Assembly: GCF_947495675.1 (NCBI RefSeq) | Contig: NZ_CANLZX010000017.1 | Span: 1 to 64,000 of the forward strand | Reading direction: 5' to 3' | From: an uncultured Algibacter sp. | GTDB taxonomy: Bacteria > Bacteroidota > Bacteroidia > Flavobacteriales > Flavobacteriaceae | DNA length: 64,000 nucleotides | Shown here: in pieces, positions 41,878 through 53,372 of the stretch | Layout: each line of letters opens with the position of its first letter | Position numbering within the stretch: the stretch's first letter is position 1 | The notes under the pieces: model-generated | The model's input: the letters and a program-made list of their open reading frames with translations, nothing else | Told to the model about the DNA's origin: nothing | The model's database searches: none | Translations under genes and position numbers: made by a program

Positions 41878-43272
41878 ATGAAAATTAAAAGAAACCTTAA
41901 AAACATATCAATGCTGTTTGTTGCATTGATAATGATGACATCATGTAGCAACGATGATGACAATTCAATTGCATTTGAACCTTCAAACAGTTTAGTTGAA
42001 CTTGCTCAAGCAACACCTCAATTATCTAGTTTAGTAACTGCTCTAGTAAAATATCCAGACCTAGTTGATTTGTTAAGTAATGATGGAAACTTTACTGTAT
42101 TTGCACCAAACAATGATGCATTTGCTGCTCTATTAAGCGCTATTGGACAAACATCCATAGACGACATACCTGAAGATGTATTAAAAAGCGTTTTACAACA
42201 TCATGTTTATGCATCTGCAGCCTTACAAGCTAGCCAAGTAACTTCTGGAACTATTACCATGGCCGGAGGAGAGTCTGTTGAAGTAACTGCTGGAGCTGAC
42301 GGTGTGTTTTTAGACAACGCTCAAGTAATAATTGTAGATGGTATTGCAACAAACGGTGTTGTTCATATCATTGATAGTGTAATTGTGCCACCTTCTATGT
42401 TACCAATTGTTGGAACTATTGTAGCACCTGCATATTTTAATAAAAACTTTACAACTCTTATTGCTGCAGTTCTTGCTGCTGACCCAAGTATATTAGAGTT
42501 ACTGCTTAGTAACGGACCAAGTGATGGAGGTTTAACATTATTTGCTCCTACAAATGATGCATTTGCTGCTGCTGGAATAACAGATGTTAATGGAGCCGAT
42601 GCAATTTTAGCATATCACGTTATTGATGGAACTGTTATGGCTTCTATGTTACCAGATTCTGGTATAGCTGCTGCAGAAGTTTCAACTTTAGGCGGAAATA
42701 TTTACATTACTAACGCTGGTGGACCTGTTTCTATTAATGGAACAACAATGGTTACAGCAACCGATATTACAGGATCAAATGGTGTAGTTCATGTTATAGA
42801 CAGAACACTAGTACCACCTACAAATACAATAAATGAAATAGTTGCTAGTTTAGCTGGAGGAAGTCCTGCAGAATTTACAATGTTAGCTGCTGCATTAGGA
42901 AGAGCTGGTTTAGGCGATACTTTTGGTACAGACGGACCATTTACAGTATTTGCGCCTGTTGATGCTGCGTTTATGGCTGCTGGTTTTGCAGATGTAGATG
43001 CTATTAACGCTGCAGATCCTATGGTTTTAGCTTCTATACTAACACATCATGTTGTAGAGCCAAGCGTATATATTTTCTCTACAGATTTAACAGATGGTTT
43101 ACAAGCTCCAATGTTAAACGGACAAAATGTAACCATCGATTTAGATACCTTAACAATTCAAGATGCTGCTGGATCAATGCCAGCTGCAGGTTTAGTTACA
43201 TCTTTATTAAATGTACATGCAACTAATGGAGTAGTTCATGTTATTGATAAAGTATTATTACCCTCTAATTAA
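41878..43272 (+). CDS. Fasciclin (FAS1) lipoprotein with three domains
   Basis: A 464-residue lipoprotein with signal MKIKRNLKNISMLFVALIMMTSC (lipid-modified Cys) followed by acidic SNDDDN, a Bacteroidota-type surface export signal. Three FAS1 domains follow (about residues 40-170, 180-315 and 320-464), each with the H1/H2 pattern of TVFAPNNDAFAAL type and NGVVHIIDSVIVPP type. FAS1 domains mediate adhesion and carbohydrate or protein binding. The protein is rich in Ala and Gly and has slightly less AT-rich codon use than its neighbours, which may reflect high expression. It ends before a strong terminator. Confidence 0.93.
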   Translation: MKIKRNLKNISMLFVALIMMTSCSNDDDNSIAFEPSNSLVELAQATPQLSSLVTALVKYPDLVDLLSNDGNFTVFAPNNDAFAALLSAIGQTSIDDIPEDVLKSVLQHHVYASAALQASQVTSGTITMAGGESVEVTAGADGVFLDNAQVIIVDGIATNGVVHIIDSVIVPPSMLPIVGTIVAPAYFNKNFTTLIAAVLAADPSILELLLSNGPSDGGLTLFAPTNDAFAAAGITDVNGADAILAYHVIDGTVMASMLPDSGIAAAEVSTLGGNIYITNAGGPVSINGTTMVTATDITGSNGVVHVIDRTLVPPTNTINEIVASLAGGSPAEFTMLAAALGRAGLGDTFGTDGPFTVFAPVDAAFMAAGFADVDAINAADPMVLASILTHHVVEPSVYIFSTDLTDGLQAPMLNGQNVTIDLDTLTIQDAAGSMPAAGLVTSLLNVHATNGVVHVIDKVLLPSN

Positions 43273-43328
43273 TAAAATTAGTTTGGTTTGTTGATTGTAG
43301 ACATATTTAAAATTGTCTATGAAAAAGG

Positions 43329-43356
43329 CGTCTTAAGAAATTAAGGCGTTTTTTTT
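43329..43356. terminator. Intrinsic terminator between fasciclin and YwqK-like genes
   Basis: CGTCTTAA and TTAAGGCG form an 8-bp stem (one G-U pair) with a GAAA tetraloop, followed by eight T on the plus strand. The stop of the minus-strand gene at 43341 lies inside the hairpin. Confidence 0.85.
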
Positions 43357-44045
43357 ATGTATTTAGGTTTATAAGTAAAGTCTTTTTCTTTAATTATTTT
43401 ACCATTTTCATAATACTTCCAAACACCATCTTTTTTTCCTCTTTTATATTGACCTTCAGAAACTAACTCGCCTTTGGGAGTATAAAATTTTGCTTCACCA
43501 TGTAATTCATCATGGTCATAAATATATGTTTTGAGAACCACATTTTTTTCAGATAACCAATAAGATTCTCCATACAATTTACCATCAATATAGTTTTGCT
43601 TTTCGGCAACTTGCCCGTTTGGATAATAAACTAAACGCTCACCTATTAATTTACCTGCATCATTATAGTTTTCAATTGTAAGTAATTGATCTGAGTTTTT
43701 ATGATAATATTTCCAGGTACCAATGTATGTTTTACCATTCATTTTTCCTTCACTAACTACTTTTCCATTTGATGCTAAAAATTTAACCTCTGCTATTTCA
43801 TTAGTATTATTAAACAATTTTGTAGCAGAAAGAATCGCTTTCTTTTTGTAGTTCTTATAAAATTTGAACAATCCAATTTCCTTTCCATGTTCAAATTGTC
43901 CTTCATATCTTAATACATCACTATCTTCAAAAGTTTTTTTCCAAACACCATGTCGCTTACCATTAGCATCAAACTGATTTACGTTTTGGGCTAACATAAA
44001 ATTAGTAATCATTAAAAAAAATATAAAACTATAACGCATCTTCAT
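43341..44045 (-). CDS. Exported MORN/YwqK-repeat protein
   Basis: A 234-residue protein from the ATG at 44045 (a GTG at 44075 is a less likely alternative). The signal peptide MKMRYSFIFFLMITNFMLAQ is followed by about eight MORN-like repeats of the DANGKRHGVWKKTFE, GKLIGERLVYYPNGQVAEKQNYIDGKLYGE and RGKKDGVWKYYENGKIIKEKDF type. Databases often call such proteins YwqK-family antitoxins, but nothing here suggests a toxin partner. They more likely form a periplasmic or surface beta scaffold. The stop codon lies within the terminator hairpin. Confidence 0.85.
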   Translation of the reverse strand: MKMRYSFIFFLMITNFMLAQNVNQFDANGKRHGVWKKTFEDSDVLRYEGQFEHGKEIGLFKFYKNYKKKAILSATKLFNNTNEIAEVKFLASNGKVVSEGKMNGKTYIGTWKYYHKNSDQLLTIENYNDAGKLIGERLVYYPNGQVAEKQNYIDGKLYGESYWLSEKNVVLKTYIYDHDELHGEAKFYTPKGELVSEGQYKRGKKDGVWKYYENGKIIKEKDFTYKPKYIKKTP

Positions 44046-44169
44046 TTTTAAAAATTTTATTTTATTGCTGTACACATTATTTAATCTATTATAATAATGA
44101 ATTTATGAATCTTTCGATTTAGCAGAAATTATATTAAGGTAACGATTAAACTTTAAGTTTGTTATAACA

Positions 44170-44205
44170 AAAAAGCTGCCAAAATGATTTTATTGGCAGC
44201 TTTTT
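44170..44205. terminator. Bidirectional intrinsic terminator after yidC
   Basis: AAAAAGCTGCCAA and TTGGCAGCTTTTT form a 13-bp perfect stem with a loop of about 10 nt, flanked by A and T runs. It lies 40 nt after the yidC stop on the minus strand. Confidence 0.92.
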
Positions 44206-44244
44206 AAATTTATTTTGAAATGCTAAATCAAATAGAATAGCATA

Positions 44245-46131
44245 TTATTTACGCTTTTGTTGAGCTTGTTTTTGTTTTTCAGCTTGCTCCATCATTTCAG
44301 CCATTTTTTTCTGAAAACGATTTTCCTTTTTAGGCTTCTTTTTCTTTTCTTGCATTTGAGCATGAATCTTATCCTCGTCAAGAATAAAGTTTTTAATAAC
44401 TAAAATAATTCCAATACTAATAACATTTGATATAAAGTAATATAAACTTAATCCGGATGCATAGTTATTAAAGAAAAACAACATCATTATTGGTGAGAAG
44501 TACATCATATACTTCATCATTTTACCCATATCTGGCATGCCTTCTTGTTGTGGTTGAGATTGCATGTTCTGTCCTGTAGTTAAACGCATATAAAAGAATA
44601 TAGCAACAGACGCTAATATTGGAAACAAACTAACGTGGTTTCCATAAAAAGGAATATTAAACGGCAAGTTTGCTATAACATCATAAGAAGATAAATCTTT
44701 TACCCAAAGGAATGATTTTTGTCTCAAATCAAAAGCAGATGGGAAAAATTGGAACAAGGCATAAAATACAGGAAGCTGAATTAAAGCTGGCAAACATCCT
44801 GCCATTGGGCTTGCTCCTGCTTTAGTTTGCAACGCCATCGTTTCTTGTTGCGCTTTCATTTTATTATCCTTGTGCTTTTCTCTAATAGCATCTAATTCAG
44901 GTTTTAAAATTTTCATTTTTGCCTGAGATAAAAACTGTTTGTACTGCACGAATGACAATAAGAATTTAACTAAAACTGTCATTACTACAATAGCAATACC
45001 ATAAGACATGTAGCTACCTAGAAAACCAAATAAAGGCATAAATATGTAACGATTTATCCAACCAAAAAGTCCCCAACCAAATGGTACTAATTCGTCTAAA
45101 TTTCTATCATATTTATTTAATACTTTAAAATCACTAGGACCATAATACCAGTCCATGGTTTGATTAAACTCGCCACCTTGCAATTCTAAAGGAATTGTAG
45201 TTGCAAAGCTTTTAGTAAATACAGTATCTATAGTTTCTTCTTTAACTAAATTTTCTGTTTTTACTTTTACGTTTTTAAAACGGTTATCTGTTAATAATAC
45301 AGAAGAAAAGAAATGTTGCTTATAGCCTATCCAAGAAACATCTTCAACATCATCTTCACCATCTCTTGTATAATCTGCTTTTCCATCTTCGTAATCGTAA
45401 TGCACATCTGTATATCTGTTTTCATAAGAGATACTTTTTGCATGACGATAACCTTTTAATTTCCAGTCTAAATTAATGGCTTGAGAACTATTTATAACAG
45501 AACTTAAACCTTGAGAACGAATAGCAAAATCTATCATATAATCGCCCTCTTTAATCTCGTAACGGTATTCTAAAAACTGACTTTCAGAAACTTTAAGTTT
45601 CATAGATACCACAGTAACATCACCATTTTTAGTAACTTTTGGTACAAATGGTAAATCTTTAGTATTTAAAATACGGCTATCTGTTGTACCGAAGTTTATG
45701 TTAAAGGATGCATTATTATCCTTAATCATATAAATTGGAATAGAATCGTAATCTACAAATTGCTTTAATCTTACTTCAGAAAGGAAACCACCTTTATTAC
45801 TAAATTTAAGAGCTAATAAATCACTTTCAACTACTGTCTCTTTATCATCAGATTGAGTAGCAGAATATGCAAAAGCACCTAATTTATTTTTAAGCTGTAT
45901 CATTTGAAGTGAATCAACTCCTGAGCCAACTTGATAATCTGCTGCTGTGGTTACTAAAGTTTCTTGTTGAGCTTTTTCTTTTTGTTCTGCTTCAACTTGT
46001 TCTTGCTTTGCTTTTTCTTGAGCTTCTAATTCTTCTGGCGTTGGTTGATTTTGCCATAGCATGTAAGCCAAAATTCCGAAAATAAGTACAAAACCAATAA
46101 TCGAATTAATATCTAATTTCTTTTCTTCCAT
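44245..46131 (-). CDS. yidC: Membrane protein insertase YidC
   Basis: A 628-residue protein. It has an N-terminal helix (residues 10-24), a large periplasmic domain (about 60-345) and five C-terminal transmembrane helices (from about 350). YASGLSLYYFISNVISI is a conserved last-helix motif, and AGASPMAGCLPALIQLPVFYALFQFF is the diagnostic helix with the conserved glycine-cysteine-leucine-proline stretch. A lysine-rich cytoplasmic tail (KKKKPKKENRFQKKM) likely contacts ribosomes. It inserts inner-membrane proteins alone or with SecYEG and should be essential. It follows pyrG on the same strand (about 100 nt apart). Confidence 0.96.
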   Translation of the reverse strand: MEEKKLDINSIIGFVLIFGILAYMLWQNQPTPEELEAQEKAKQEQVEAEQKEKAQQETLVTTAADYQVGSGVDSLQMIQLKNKLGAFAYSATQSDDKETVVESDLLALKFSNKGGFLSEVRLKQFVDYDSIPIYMIKDNNASFNINFGTTDSRILNTKDLPFVPKVTKNGDVTVVSMKLKVSESQFLEYRYEIKEGDYMIDFAIRSQGLSSVINSSQAINLDWKLKGYRHAKSISYENRYTDVHYDYEDGKADYTRDGEDDVEDVSWIGYKQHFFSSVLLTDNRFKNVKVKTENLVKEETIDTVFTKSFATTIPLELQGGEFNQTMDWYYGPSDFKVLNKYDRNLDELVPFGWGLFGWINRYIFMPLFGFLGSYMSYGIAIVVMTVLVKFLLSFVQYKQFLSQAKMKILKPELDAIREKHKDNKMKAQQETMALQTKAGASPMAGCLPALIQLPVFYALFQFFPSAFDLRQKSFLWVKDLSSYDVIANLPFNIPFYGNHVSLFPILASVAIFFYMRLTTGQNMQSQPQQEGMPDMGKMMKYMMYFSPIMMLFFFNNYASGLSLYYFISNVISIGIILVIKNFILDEDKIHAQMQEKKKKPKKENRFQKKMAEMMEQAEKQKQAQQKRK

Positions 46132-46235
46132 GTGTTAGTTATAGTGAGTTGATTTGATTGTTATTAGGTATTTATGTAAACCCTTCTTCTATTAGAATTT
46201 AAAATACTTAATCAATAAACTATCCAATCTTAATT

Positions 46236-47903
<1,668 letters not shown>

Positions 47904-47989
47904 TTAAAATAGTTATTTAAGAGTGACTTGTTAACAATTTTTGAAATGATTTTTTGATCATTTCCCTATTTAATTAACTTGACTTGTAA

Positions 47990-49024
47990 ATGAATTCAAC
48001 TATTTTAGCTATAAACTTTTTAAAACTAATTTTAATTATTAAAAATAAAGCAAAATATCTACTTAGACAATTTGTAATATGCTTAGTCTCTTGCTCTTTA
48101 CATGCCCAATATAAAAACTATGTAGATTTAGACAATGATTCCTTTAAGCAACAAAAAGTTATACTAAAAAAAGAAAAAATTAAGAAATTAACAATTAGAA
48201 CATATTCTAGTCCTTTTAATAATGGCGATTTAGAACCGAGTTCAGATACATTTATAAATTTTGATAATAATTTTAATATTGCTAGTATTATTTATCAAGA
48301 TTGTGATACCAAAATTTCTGAATTTTATTCTTATAATAAATCAAACCTTTTAAAAGAAAAAAACAGAAAGACAGAAAAAGGTGTATTTAAAACTACAATT
48401 AATAATAGTCAATATAGCTACATTGTGCCAATTGCAAGATTATTTCCAACCAAACCAAATAAAATTTTATATAATTACGACAGTAGTAACAAATTAATTA
48501 AGAAAAAAACTTGTATTAGAGCATCTTGTAAAATTGAGCGCTACAAATACTTTGGAAATAAAAATTACACTTATTTTATTGACGAAGAAGGAAAAATTGA
48601 GCAAACAAAAATTTGTCAAAAAAAGGATAGTATTGAGATTGAACTAAAACACAATAAACTCAATGAAGTTGAATATAAATCAATTAAATATTTTAACAAG
48701 GACTTTTTGAAAATTAGGGAAGAACATTTTAATCGCGATACCTTAATTTATAAACAATTAATTAAGATTGAGGATAATAAAATTATACAATCTATAACTA
48801 GTGAATATTACAGGAAAAAAGATTCAAATGAAATGACTGCTTATGTAAATGGTGAATATTTTATTTATGATGAATCTTATAAACTCAAAACAAAATTTAA
48901 AATTGATAGAAATGAAAATACAACTAAAAAAAAGTATGAGTATTATGAAAACGGATTACTAAAATCGGAAATTTCATTTTTTAATGACAAATTAAGTCAC
49001 TCAAGATTATATCAATACGAATAA
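47990..49024 (+). CDS. Secreted or lipoprotein-like protein of unknown function
   Basis: A 344-residue, very AT-rich, Lys/Asn/Tyr-rich protein. A hydrophobic stretch ending in LVSCSLHAQ (about residues 28-42) could be a signal peptide or lipobox; the preceding 20 residues are unusually long for one, so the start may be further downstream. The remainder has imperfect beta-type repeats such as YNYDSSNKLIKKKT and KYEYYENGLLKSEISFFNDKL, reminiscent of YD or YwqK/MORN repeats. I cannot assign a family. The gene is isolated between pyrG and a small membrane protein gene. Confidence 0.62.
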   Translation: MNSTILAINFLKLILIIKNKAKYLLRQFVICLVSCSLHAQYKNYVDLDNDSFKQQKVILKKEKIKKLTIRTYSSPFNNGDLEPSSDTFINFDNNFNIASIIYQDCDTKISEFYSYNKSNLLKEKNRKTEKGVFKTTINNSQYSYIVPIARLFPTKPNKILYNYDSSNKLIKKKTCIRASCKIERYKYFGNKNYTYFIDEEGKIEQTKICQKKDSIEIELKHNKLNEVEYKSIKYFNKDFLKIREEHFNRDTLIYKQLIKIEDNKIIQSITSEYYRKKDSNEMTAYVNGEYFIYDESYKLKTKFKIDRNENTTKKKYEYYENGLLKSEISFFNDKLSHSRLYQYE

Positions 49025-49062
49025 ACCAAGAACTTATTTTTTTTGATTATTAATTATTCAAT

Positions 49063-49335
49063 TTACACCTCCAAGACCTCTTCTTCACCCTTTTGAAACA
49101 CATAGGTTAAAAACCACATGATTGTAAAGGTTGGAATAATATCAAACCCAGGTATTATTTCTTCAATAAAAGATACAACACCAGCTATTTTACCTTTGGT
49201 GCCTTTATACATTTTACTCATTATATAACCAGATGCAGGTGCCCAAATAATATCGAAAATGGTGAGCATACCAATAGCATCAAATACGATACTAAGTGCC
49301 AGTTTTTTATATTTACTTAAGTTTTCTAAATTCAT
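49063..49335 (-). CDS. Small membrane protein of unknown function
   Basis: A 90-residue protein with a hydrophobic segment at about 14-36 (SIVFDAIGMLTIFDIIWAPASGY) and another at about 62-80 (GFDIIPTFTIMWFLTYVF), a positively charged loop between (MSKMYKGTKGK) and an acidic tail. Length, clean ATG and presence next to folE suggest a true gene. The function is unknown. Confidence 0.7.
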   Translation of the reverse strand: MNLENLSKYKKLALSIVFDAIGMLTIFDIIWAPASGYIMSKMYKGTKGKIAGVVSFIEEIIPGFDIIPTFTIMWFLTYVFQKGEEEVLEV

Positions 49336-49389
49336 TTGTTGTTTTTTACTAAACTTATTGCAAGAAACATACCAAAATAAATTGTTAGA

Positions 49390-49977
49390 TTACTTCCCAA
49401 TAAGCTTTAAAAACTCATTTCTAGTTTCTATTTTTTCAAACTGCCCTCTAAAACCAGATGTAGTAGTTATTGAGTTTTGTTTCTGCACACCACGCATCAT
49501 CATACACATGTGTGATGCTTCAATAACCACAGCTACACCTTGTGGTTGCAAAGTATCGTTAATACAATCTAAAATTTGTTTTGTTAAGCGTTCTTGCACC
49601 TGTAATCTCCTTGCAAAAACATCAACAATTCTTGGTAATTTACTAAGTCCAACAATTTGACCATTTGGTATATAAGCTATATGCGCTTTTCCAAAAAACG
49701 GTAAGATATGGTGTTCGCAAAGCGAGTATAATTCTATATCTTTTACAATTACCATTTCGTTATAGGACTCTTTAAACATAGCACCTTTAAGAATTTCAAC
49801 TGGGTCTTGATTGTAACCTTGAGTTAAAAACTGCATAGCTTTTGCTGCACGTTCTGGGGTTTTTAAAAGACCATCACGATTGGTATCTTCACCTAAATCT
49901 TTAATAATATTTTCATATCTATTCTTAACATCATCGGTAACTTTCATGTTGTATTCCTCGAAACTCTTATATGGCAT
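49390..49977 (-). CDS. folE: GTP cyclohydrolase I
   Basis: A 195-residue enzyme. Zinc ligands are visible in [20 protein letters not shown] (C87, H90) and in [12 protein letters not shown] (second cysteine). [23 protein letters not shown] is the active-site helix region. It converts GTP to 7,8-dihydroneopterin triphosphate, the first step of folate and queuosine-type pterin synthesis. The first ATG is chosen because [10 protein letters not shown] precedes the usual start of the fold in relatives. It may serve together with PabB (3.1-4.4 kb) in folate synthesis, although not linked on the map. Confidence 0.96.
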   Translation of the reverse strand: MPYKSFEEYNMKVTDDVKNRYENIIKDLGEDTNRDGLLKTPERAAKAMQFLTQGYNQDPVEILKGAMFKESYNEMVIVKDIELYSLCEHHILPFFGKAHIAYIPNGQIVGLSKLPRIVDVFARRLQVQERLTKQILDCINDTLQPQGVAVVIEASHMCMMMRGVQKQNSITTTSGFRGQFEKIETRNEFLKLIGK

Positions 49978-50091
49978 AATAATCTATAATTTGAAAATAA
50001 AGATAAATAAAAAAAATATTGAAAACCTATTTATGAATAAGCTCTTAATTTTTTTTAACTTTTTATTGTGAAAAATAAACAGCAACAAATT

Positions 50092-50099
50092 TAGTTTTG
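50092..50099 (+). promoter_or_regulatory. Minus-7 box upstream of the DUF5916 gene
   Basis: TAGTTTTG matches TAnnTTTG. A TTG at 50066-50068 lies 23 nt upstream, at the edge of the spacing accepted for flavobacterial promoters. The predicted leader to the ATG at 50143 is about 40 nt. Confidence 0.5.
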
Positions 50100-50142
50100 T
50101 AAATGTTAATTGACTAATAACATCATCAATCAAATCAATATC

Positions 50143-52635
50143 ATGAAGAAAGTATCATTTATACTACTATTCTTTTCTTTTTTTTTGCATTTAAATGGAC
50201 AAACCAAAAAATTATACCAAATAACCAGAACTCTAAAAGCACCAAATATTGATGGTGTTCTTAATGAAAGTATTTGGAGTAATTTACAGGTAGCAACAGA
50301 CTTTATTCAGTTTAAGCCTGAAGTTGGAAAATCGCCAACTAAAGAAAAACGTACTGAAGTAAAAATGTGTTATGATGATAATGCCATTTATATATCTGCT
50401 TATTTGTATGACAATCCAGAAGACATTATGCGGCAATTTACCCAAAGAGATAATTTTGGACAATCGGACTTTTTTGGTATAATATTCAATCCAAATAACG
50501 ATGCTCAAAATAATACTGAGTTTTTTATTTTTAGTTCCGGAACACAAGCCGATGCTGTTGAAAGCCCTAGTAATGGTGAAGATTTTGGGTGGAATGCTGT
50601 TTGGGAAAGTGCTGTAAAAATAGTGGATGACGGTTGGATTATTGAAGTAAAAATACCCTATAGAGCACTACGATTCACACAACAAGAAGACCCAACTTGG
50701 GGTATTCAATTTCATAGACAATATAGAAAAACCAGATCACAATTTACTTGGAATGCTATAGATGTTACTAAAGGAAATTATGGATTATACAATGCAGAAT
50801 TAAGAGGTCTTAAAAATATAATTCCACCAACAAGATTAAGTTTTTACCCATATGCTTCTGGGCTAGTTAGTAGTTTTAAAGATGAAACAGATACCGATTT
50901 TGCTGCGGGCTTAGATGTAAAATATGGAATAACTGAAAATATTACATTAGACGCTACATTAATTCCAGATTTTAGTCAAGCTGGTTTTGATAATGTGAGG
51001 TTAAACCTTGGCCCTTTTGAACAACAGTTTGCAGAACAACGCCAATTTTTTACAGAAGGCATAGATTTATTTAATAAAGGAGATTTATTTTATTCAAGGC
51101 GTGTTGGTGATACCCCATCAATCTTTCCAGATACAGAAGACAATGAAGAAATTAAAAATTACCCAGATAAAGTTCAATTAATAAATGCCGTAAAAATATC
51201 TGGTAGAACAAAAAAAGGGTTAGGTATTGGATTCTTTAACGCTATTACTAAAAAAACATTTGCAACAATTGAAAAAACAGAAATTACAAACGAAAATTTA
51301 CCTAGCGAATCTACTGTTAAAACAAAAAGAGATGTAGTTGTTGAGCCGCTTGCAAATTATAATATTATGGTGCTTGACCAACAGTTTAATAAAAACTCTT
51401 CTGTTACCTTAATTAACACAAACGTTACAAGAAATGGTGATTTTAAAGACGCCAATGTAACCGGATTGTTATTAGATTTAGTGAACAAAAAAAACACCTA
51501 TGGTGCCATAGGAGAAATAAAAATGAGTTCTTTTAACGATATAGAAAATATTGATAATGGCTATAGTGCCAAATTAGGAGCCGGCAAAAATAGTGGTAAA
51601 TTTAGATATAGTTTAGTTTATAATTATGCAGATGATAATTTTGATATTAATGACTTAGGCATACAATTTAGAAACAATTACAGCAATTTTAGTACAGAAA
51701 TGAGTTATAGAATTTTTGAGCCTACCAAAAGCTTCAATAATTTATATGTTGGTAGCTGGTTTAATTATAATCAGTTAGCAAGCCCTAACACTTATACAGG
51801 TGCAAACATGGGATTTAACATAAATGCTACAACTAAAAAATTACATTCATTTGGAATTAATGGTAACTGGAATATAGGTAAACAATATGATTATTTTGAA
51901 CCAAGAAATGGTTTTAATAGCTATTTTGTTACCAAAAACTATGCACAAAGTAATGTATGGATTTCATCAAATTACAATAATCTCTTTGCCATAGATTCTA
52001 ATTTTGGATATGCACTTTTCTTTGATGAAGAACGTCATAATTTTAACAATTGGTGGTATGGAATAACCCCTCGATTTAAATTTAATGATAAGCTACTAAT
52101 TGTTTTAGGTTATAGTTTTGATGATTATACAGCAGATAGAGGTTACATTAATAATCAAAAAGTTGATGATGAAATTATTTTTGGTCAACGAAAACGTATT
52201 GAAACAACTCTTAGTATTTCTGGAAGTTATATTTTTAATCCGTTTAATGCTTTAACATTAAGTTTTAGAAACTATTTAAGCCGTGTTACTTATGATAACC
52301 AAGTTTATAATTTACAAGATAATGGAAGTCTTGAAGTGTCCAATACACATACAAAAACTACAATAGGTGAAGACTCAGATTTTAACCCAGATGCTAACTT
52401 TAACACCTGGAATTTAGATTTTAGTTACACTTGGCAATTTGCACCAGGAAGTCAATTAACAGCATTATATAGAAATCAGATCTTTAATTTTTCAAATGAT
52501 TCAAAAGACAGTTATTTTGATAGTTTAAATAGCTTGTTTGATCAAGATAAACGAAATACAGTCTCTCTACGATTAGTTTATTTTATTGACTACAATGATG
52601 TTAAAAATATATTCCAAAACAAAAACAAATCTTAA
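50143..52635 (+). CDS. DUF5916 outer-membrane protein with N-terminal CBM9-like domain
   Basis: An 830-residue protein from the ATG at 50143 (a TTG at 50110 is upstream but gives no better signal). The signal peptide is MKKVSFILLFFSFFLHLNGQ. A carbohydrate-binding-module-9-like domain follows (APNIDGVLNESIWSNL, then MCYDDNAIYISAYLYD, and VKIPYRALRFTQQEDPTWGIQFHR), and the rest is a beta-rich DUF5916 region (GPFEQQFAEQRQFFTEGIDLFNKGDLFYSRRVG, then alternating aromatic strands). It resembles an outer-membrane beta barrel. Substrate and role are unknown. It is followed by a symmetric hairpin and a LolD-like gene. Confidence 0.87.
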   Translation: MKKVSFILLFFSFFLHLNGQTKKLYQITRTLKAPNIDGVLNESIWSNLQVATDFIQFKPEVGKSPTKEKRTEVKMCYDDNAIYISAYLYDNPEDIMRQFTQRDNFGQSDFFGIIFNPNNDAQNNTEFFIFSSGTQADAVESPSNGEDFGWNAVWESAVKIVDDGWIIEVKIPYRALRFTQQEDPTWGIQFHRQYRKTRSQFTWNAIDVTKGNYGLYNAELRGLKNIIPPTRLSFYPYASGLVSSFKDETDTDFAAGLDVKYGITENITLDATLIPDFSQAGFDNVRLNLGPFEQQFAEQRQFFTEGIDLFNKGDLFYSRRVGDTPSIFPDTEDNEEIKNYPDKVQLINAVKISGRTKKGLGIGFFNAITKKTFATIEKTEITNENLPSESTVKTKRDVVVEPLANYNIMVLDQQFNKNSSVTLINTNVTRNGDFKDANVTGLLLDLVNKKNTYGAIGEIKMSSFNDIENIDNGYSAKLGAGKNSGKFRYSLVYNYADDNFDINDLGIQFRNNYSNFSTEMSYRIFEPTKSFNNLYVGSWFNYNQLASPNTYTGANMGFNINATTKKLHSFGINGNWNIGKQYDYFEPRNGFNSYFVTKNYAQSNVWISSNYNNLFAIDSNFGYALFFDEERHNFNNWWYGITPRFKFNDKLLIVLGYSFDDYTADRGYINNQKVDDEIIFGQRKRIETTLSISGSYIFNPFNALTLSFRNYLSRVTYDNQVYNLQDNGSLEVSNTHTKTTIGEDSDFNPDANFNTWNLDFSYTWQFAPGSQLTALYRNQIFNFSNDSKDSYFDSLNSLFDQDKRNTVSLRLVYFIDYNDVKNIFQNKNKS

Positions 52636-52643
52636 ATATATTT

Positions 52644-52669
52644 TTATACCAAACGAACATTTGGTATAA
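52644..52669. other. Hairpin after the DUF5916 gene
   Basis: TTATACCAAA and TTTGGTATAA form a perfect 10-bp stem with a 6-nt loop 8 nt after the stop. There is no T-run after it on the plus strand, so it is at best a weak terminator; it could protect or process the mRNA. Confidence 0.55.
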
Positions 52670-52709
52670 CAGTATAAAGTAGTAAATTCACAGCTGTTAT
52701 ATAATAAAA

Positions 52710-53372
52710 ATGATTCAAGCAAAAAACATTCATAAATATTACGGTGATTTACAAGTTTTAAAAGGTGTAGATATCCAAATTGAAAAAGGAGAAATTGTTT
52801 CAATTGTTGGTGCTTCTGGAGCAGGAAAAACAACCTTACTACATATTTTAGGTACGTTAGATACACCTGCTTCTAAAAAGGGTTCAGAATTGTTAATAAA
52901 CAAAATCAATATAACATCTCTTAAAGACAAAGCTTTAGCCAAGTTTAGAAATGAACATCTTGGGTTTATATTTCAGTTTCATCAATTACTTCCAGAATTT
53001 ACAGCCATAGAAAATGTGTGTTTACCAGCTTTTATTAAAGGTACTAAAAAAGCTGAAGCTGAAAAACATGCTAAAGAACTTTTAGATTTTTTAGGATTGT
53101 CTCACAGGTACAATCATAAACCTAATGAACTTTCTGGAGGTGAACAACAACGTGTAGCAGTAGCTAGAGCTTTAATAAATAGTCCTGATTTAATTTTTGC
53201 AGATGAACCTTCTGGGAATTTAGATAGCGAATCTGCTGAAAACCTACATAATCTGTTTTTTAAACTTCGTGATAAATTTGGACAAACATTTGTTATTGTA
53301 ACTCACAATGAAGATTTAGCAAATATGGCCGACAGAAAATTGATAATGGTTGATGGTAAGATAACAAACTAA
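52710..53372 (+). CDS. LolD-like ABC transporter ATP-binding protein
   Basis: A 220-residue ATPase with Walker [10 protein letters not shown] (residues 34-42), Q loop in [10 protein letters not shown], signature [15 protein letters not shown] (about 142-156), Walker [17 protein letters not shown] and H-loop VTHNEDLA. The length and the lipoprotein-exporter-like sequence ([39 protein letters not shown]) suggest LolD, which moves lipoproteins from the inner membrane to LolA. No permease gene is adjacent. The stop overlaps the convergent MFS gene by 4 nt (CTAA). Confidence 0.88.
   Translation: MIQAKNIHKYYGDLQVLKGVDIQIEKGEIVSIVGASGAGKTTLLHILGTLDTPASKKGSELLINKINITSLKDKALAKFRNEHLGFIFQFHQLLPEFTAIENVCLPAFIKGTKKAEAEKHAKELLDFLGLSHRYNHKPNELSGGEQQRVAVARALINSPDLIFADEPSGNLDSESAENLHNLFFKLRDKFGQTFVIVTHNEDLANMADRKLIMVDGKITN

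Noticed and set aside
43341..44045. YwqK family name suggests a toxin-antitoxin module.
   Set aside because: The label is a database habit. The protein is an exported MORN-repeat protein and there is no toxin gene beside it.
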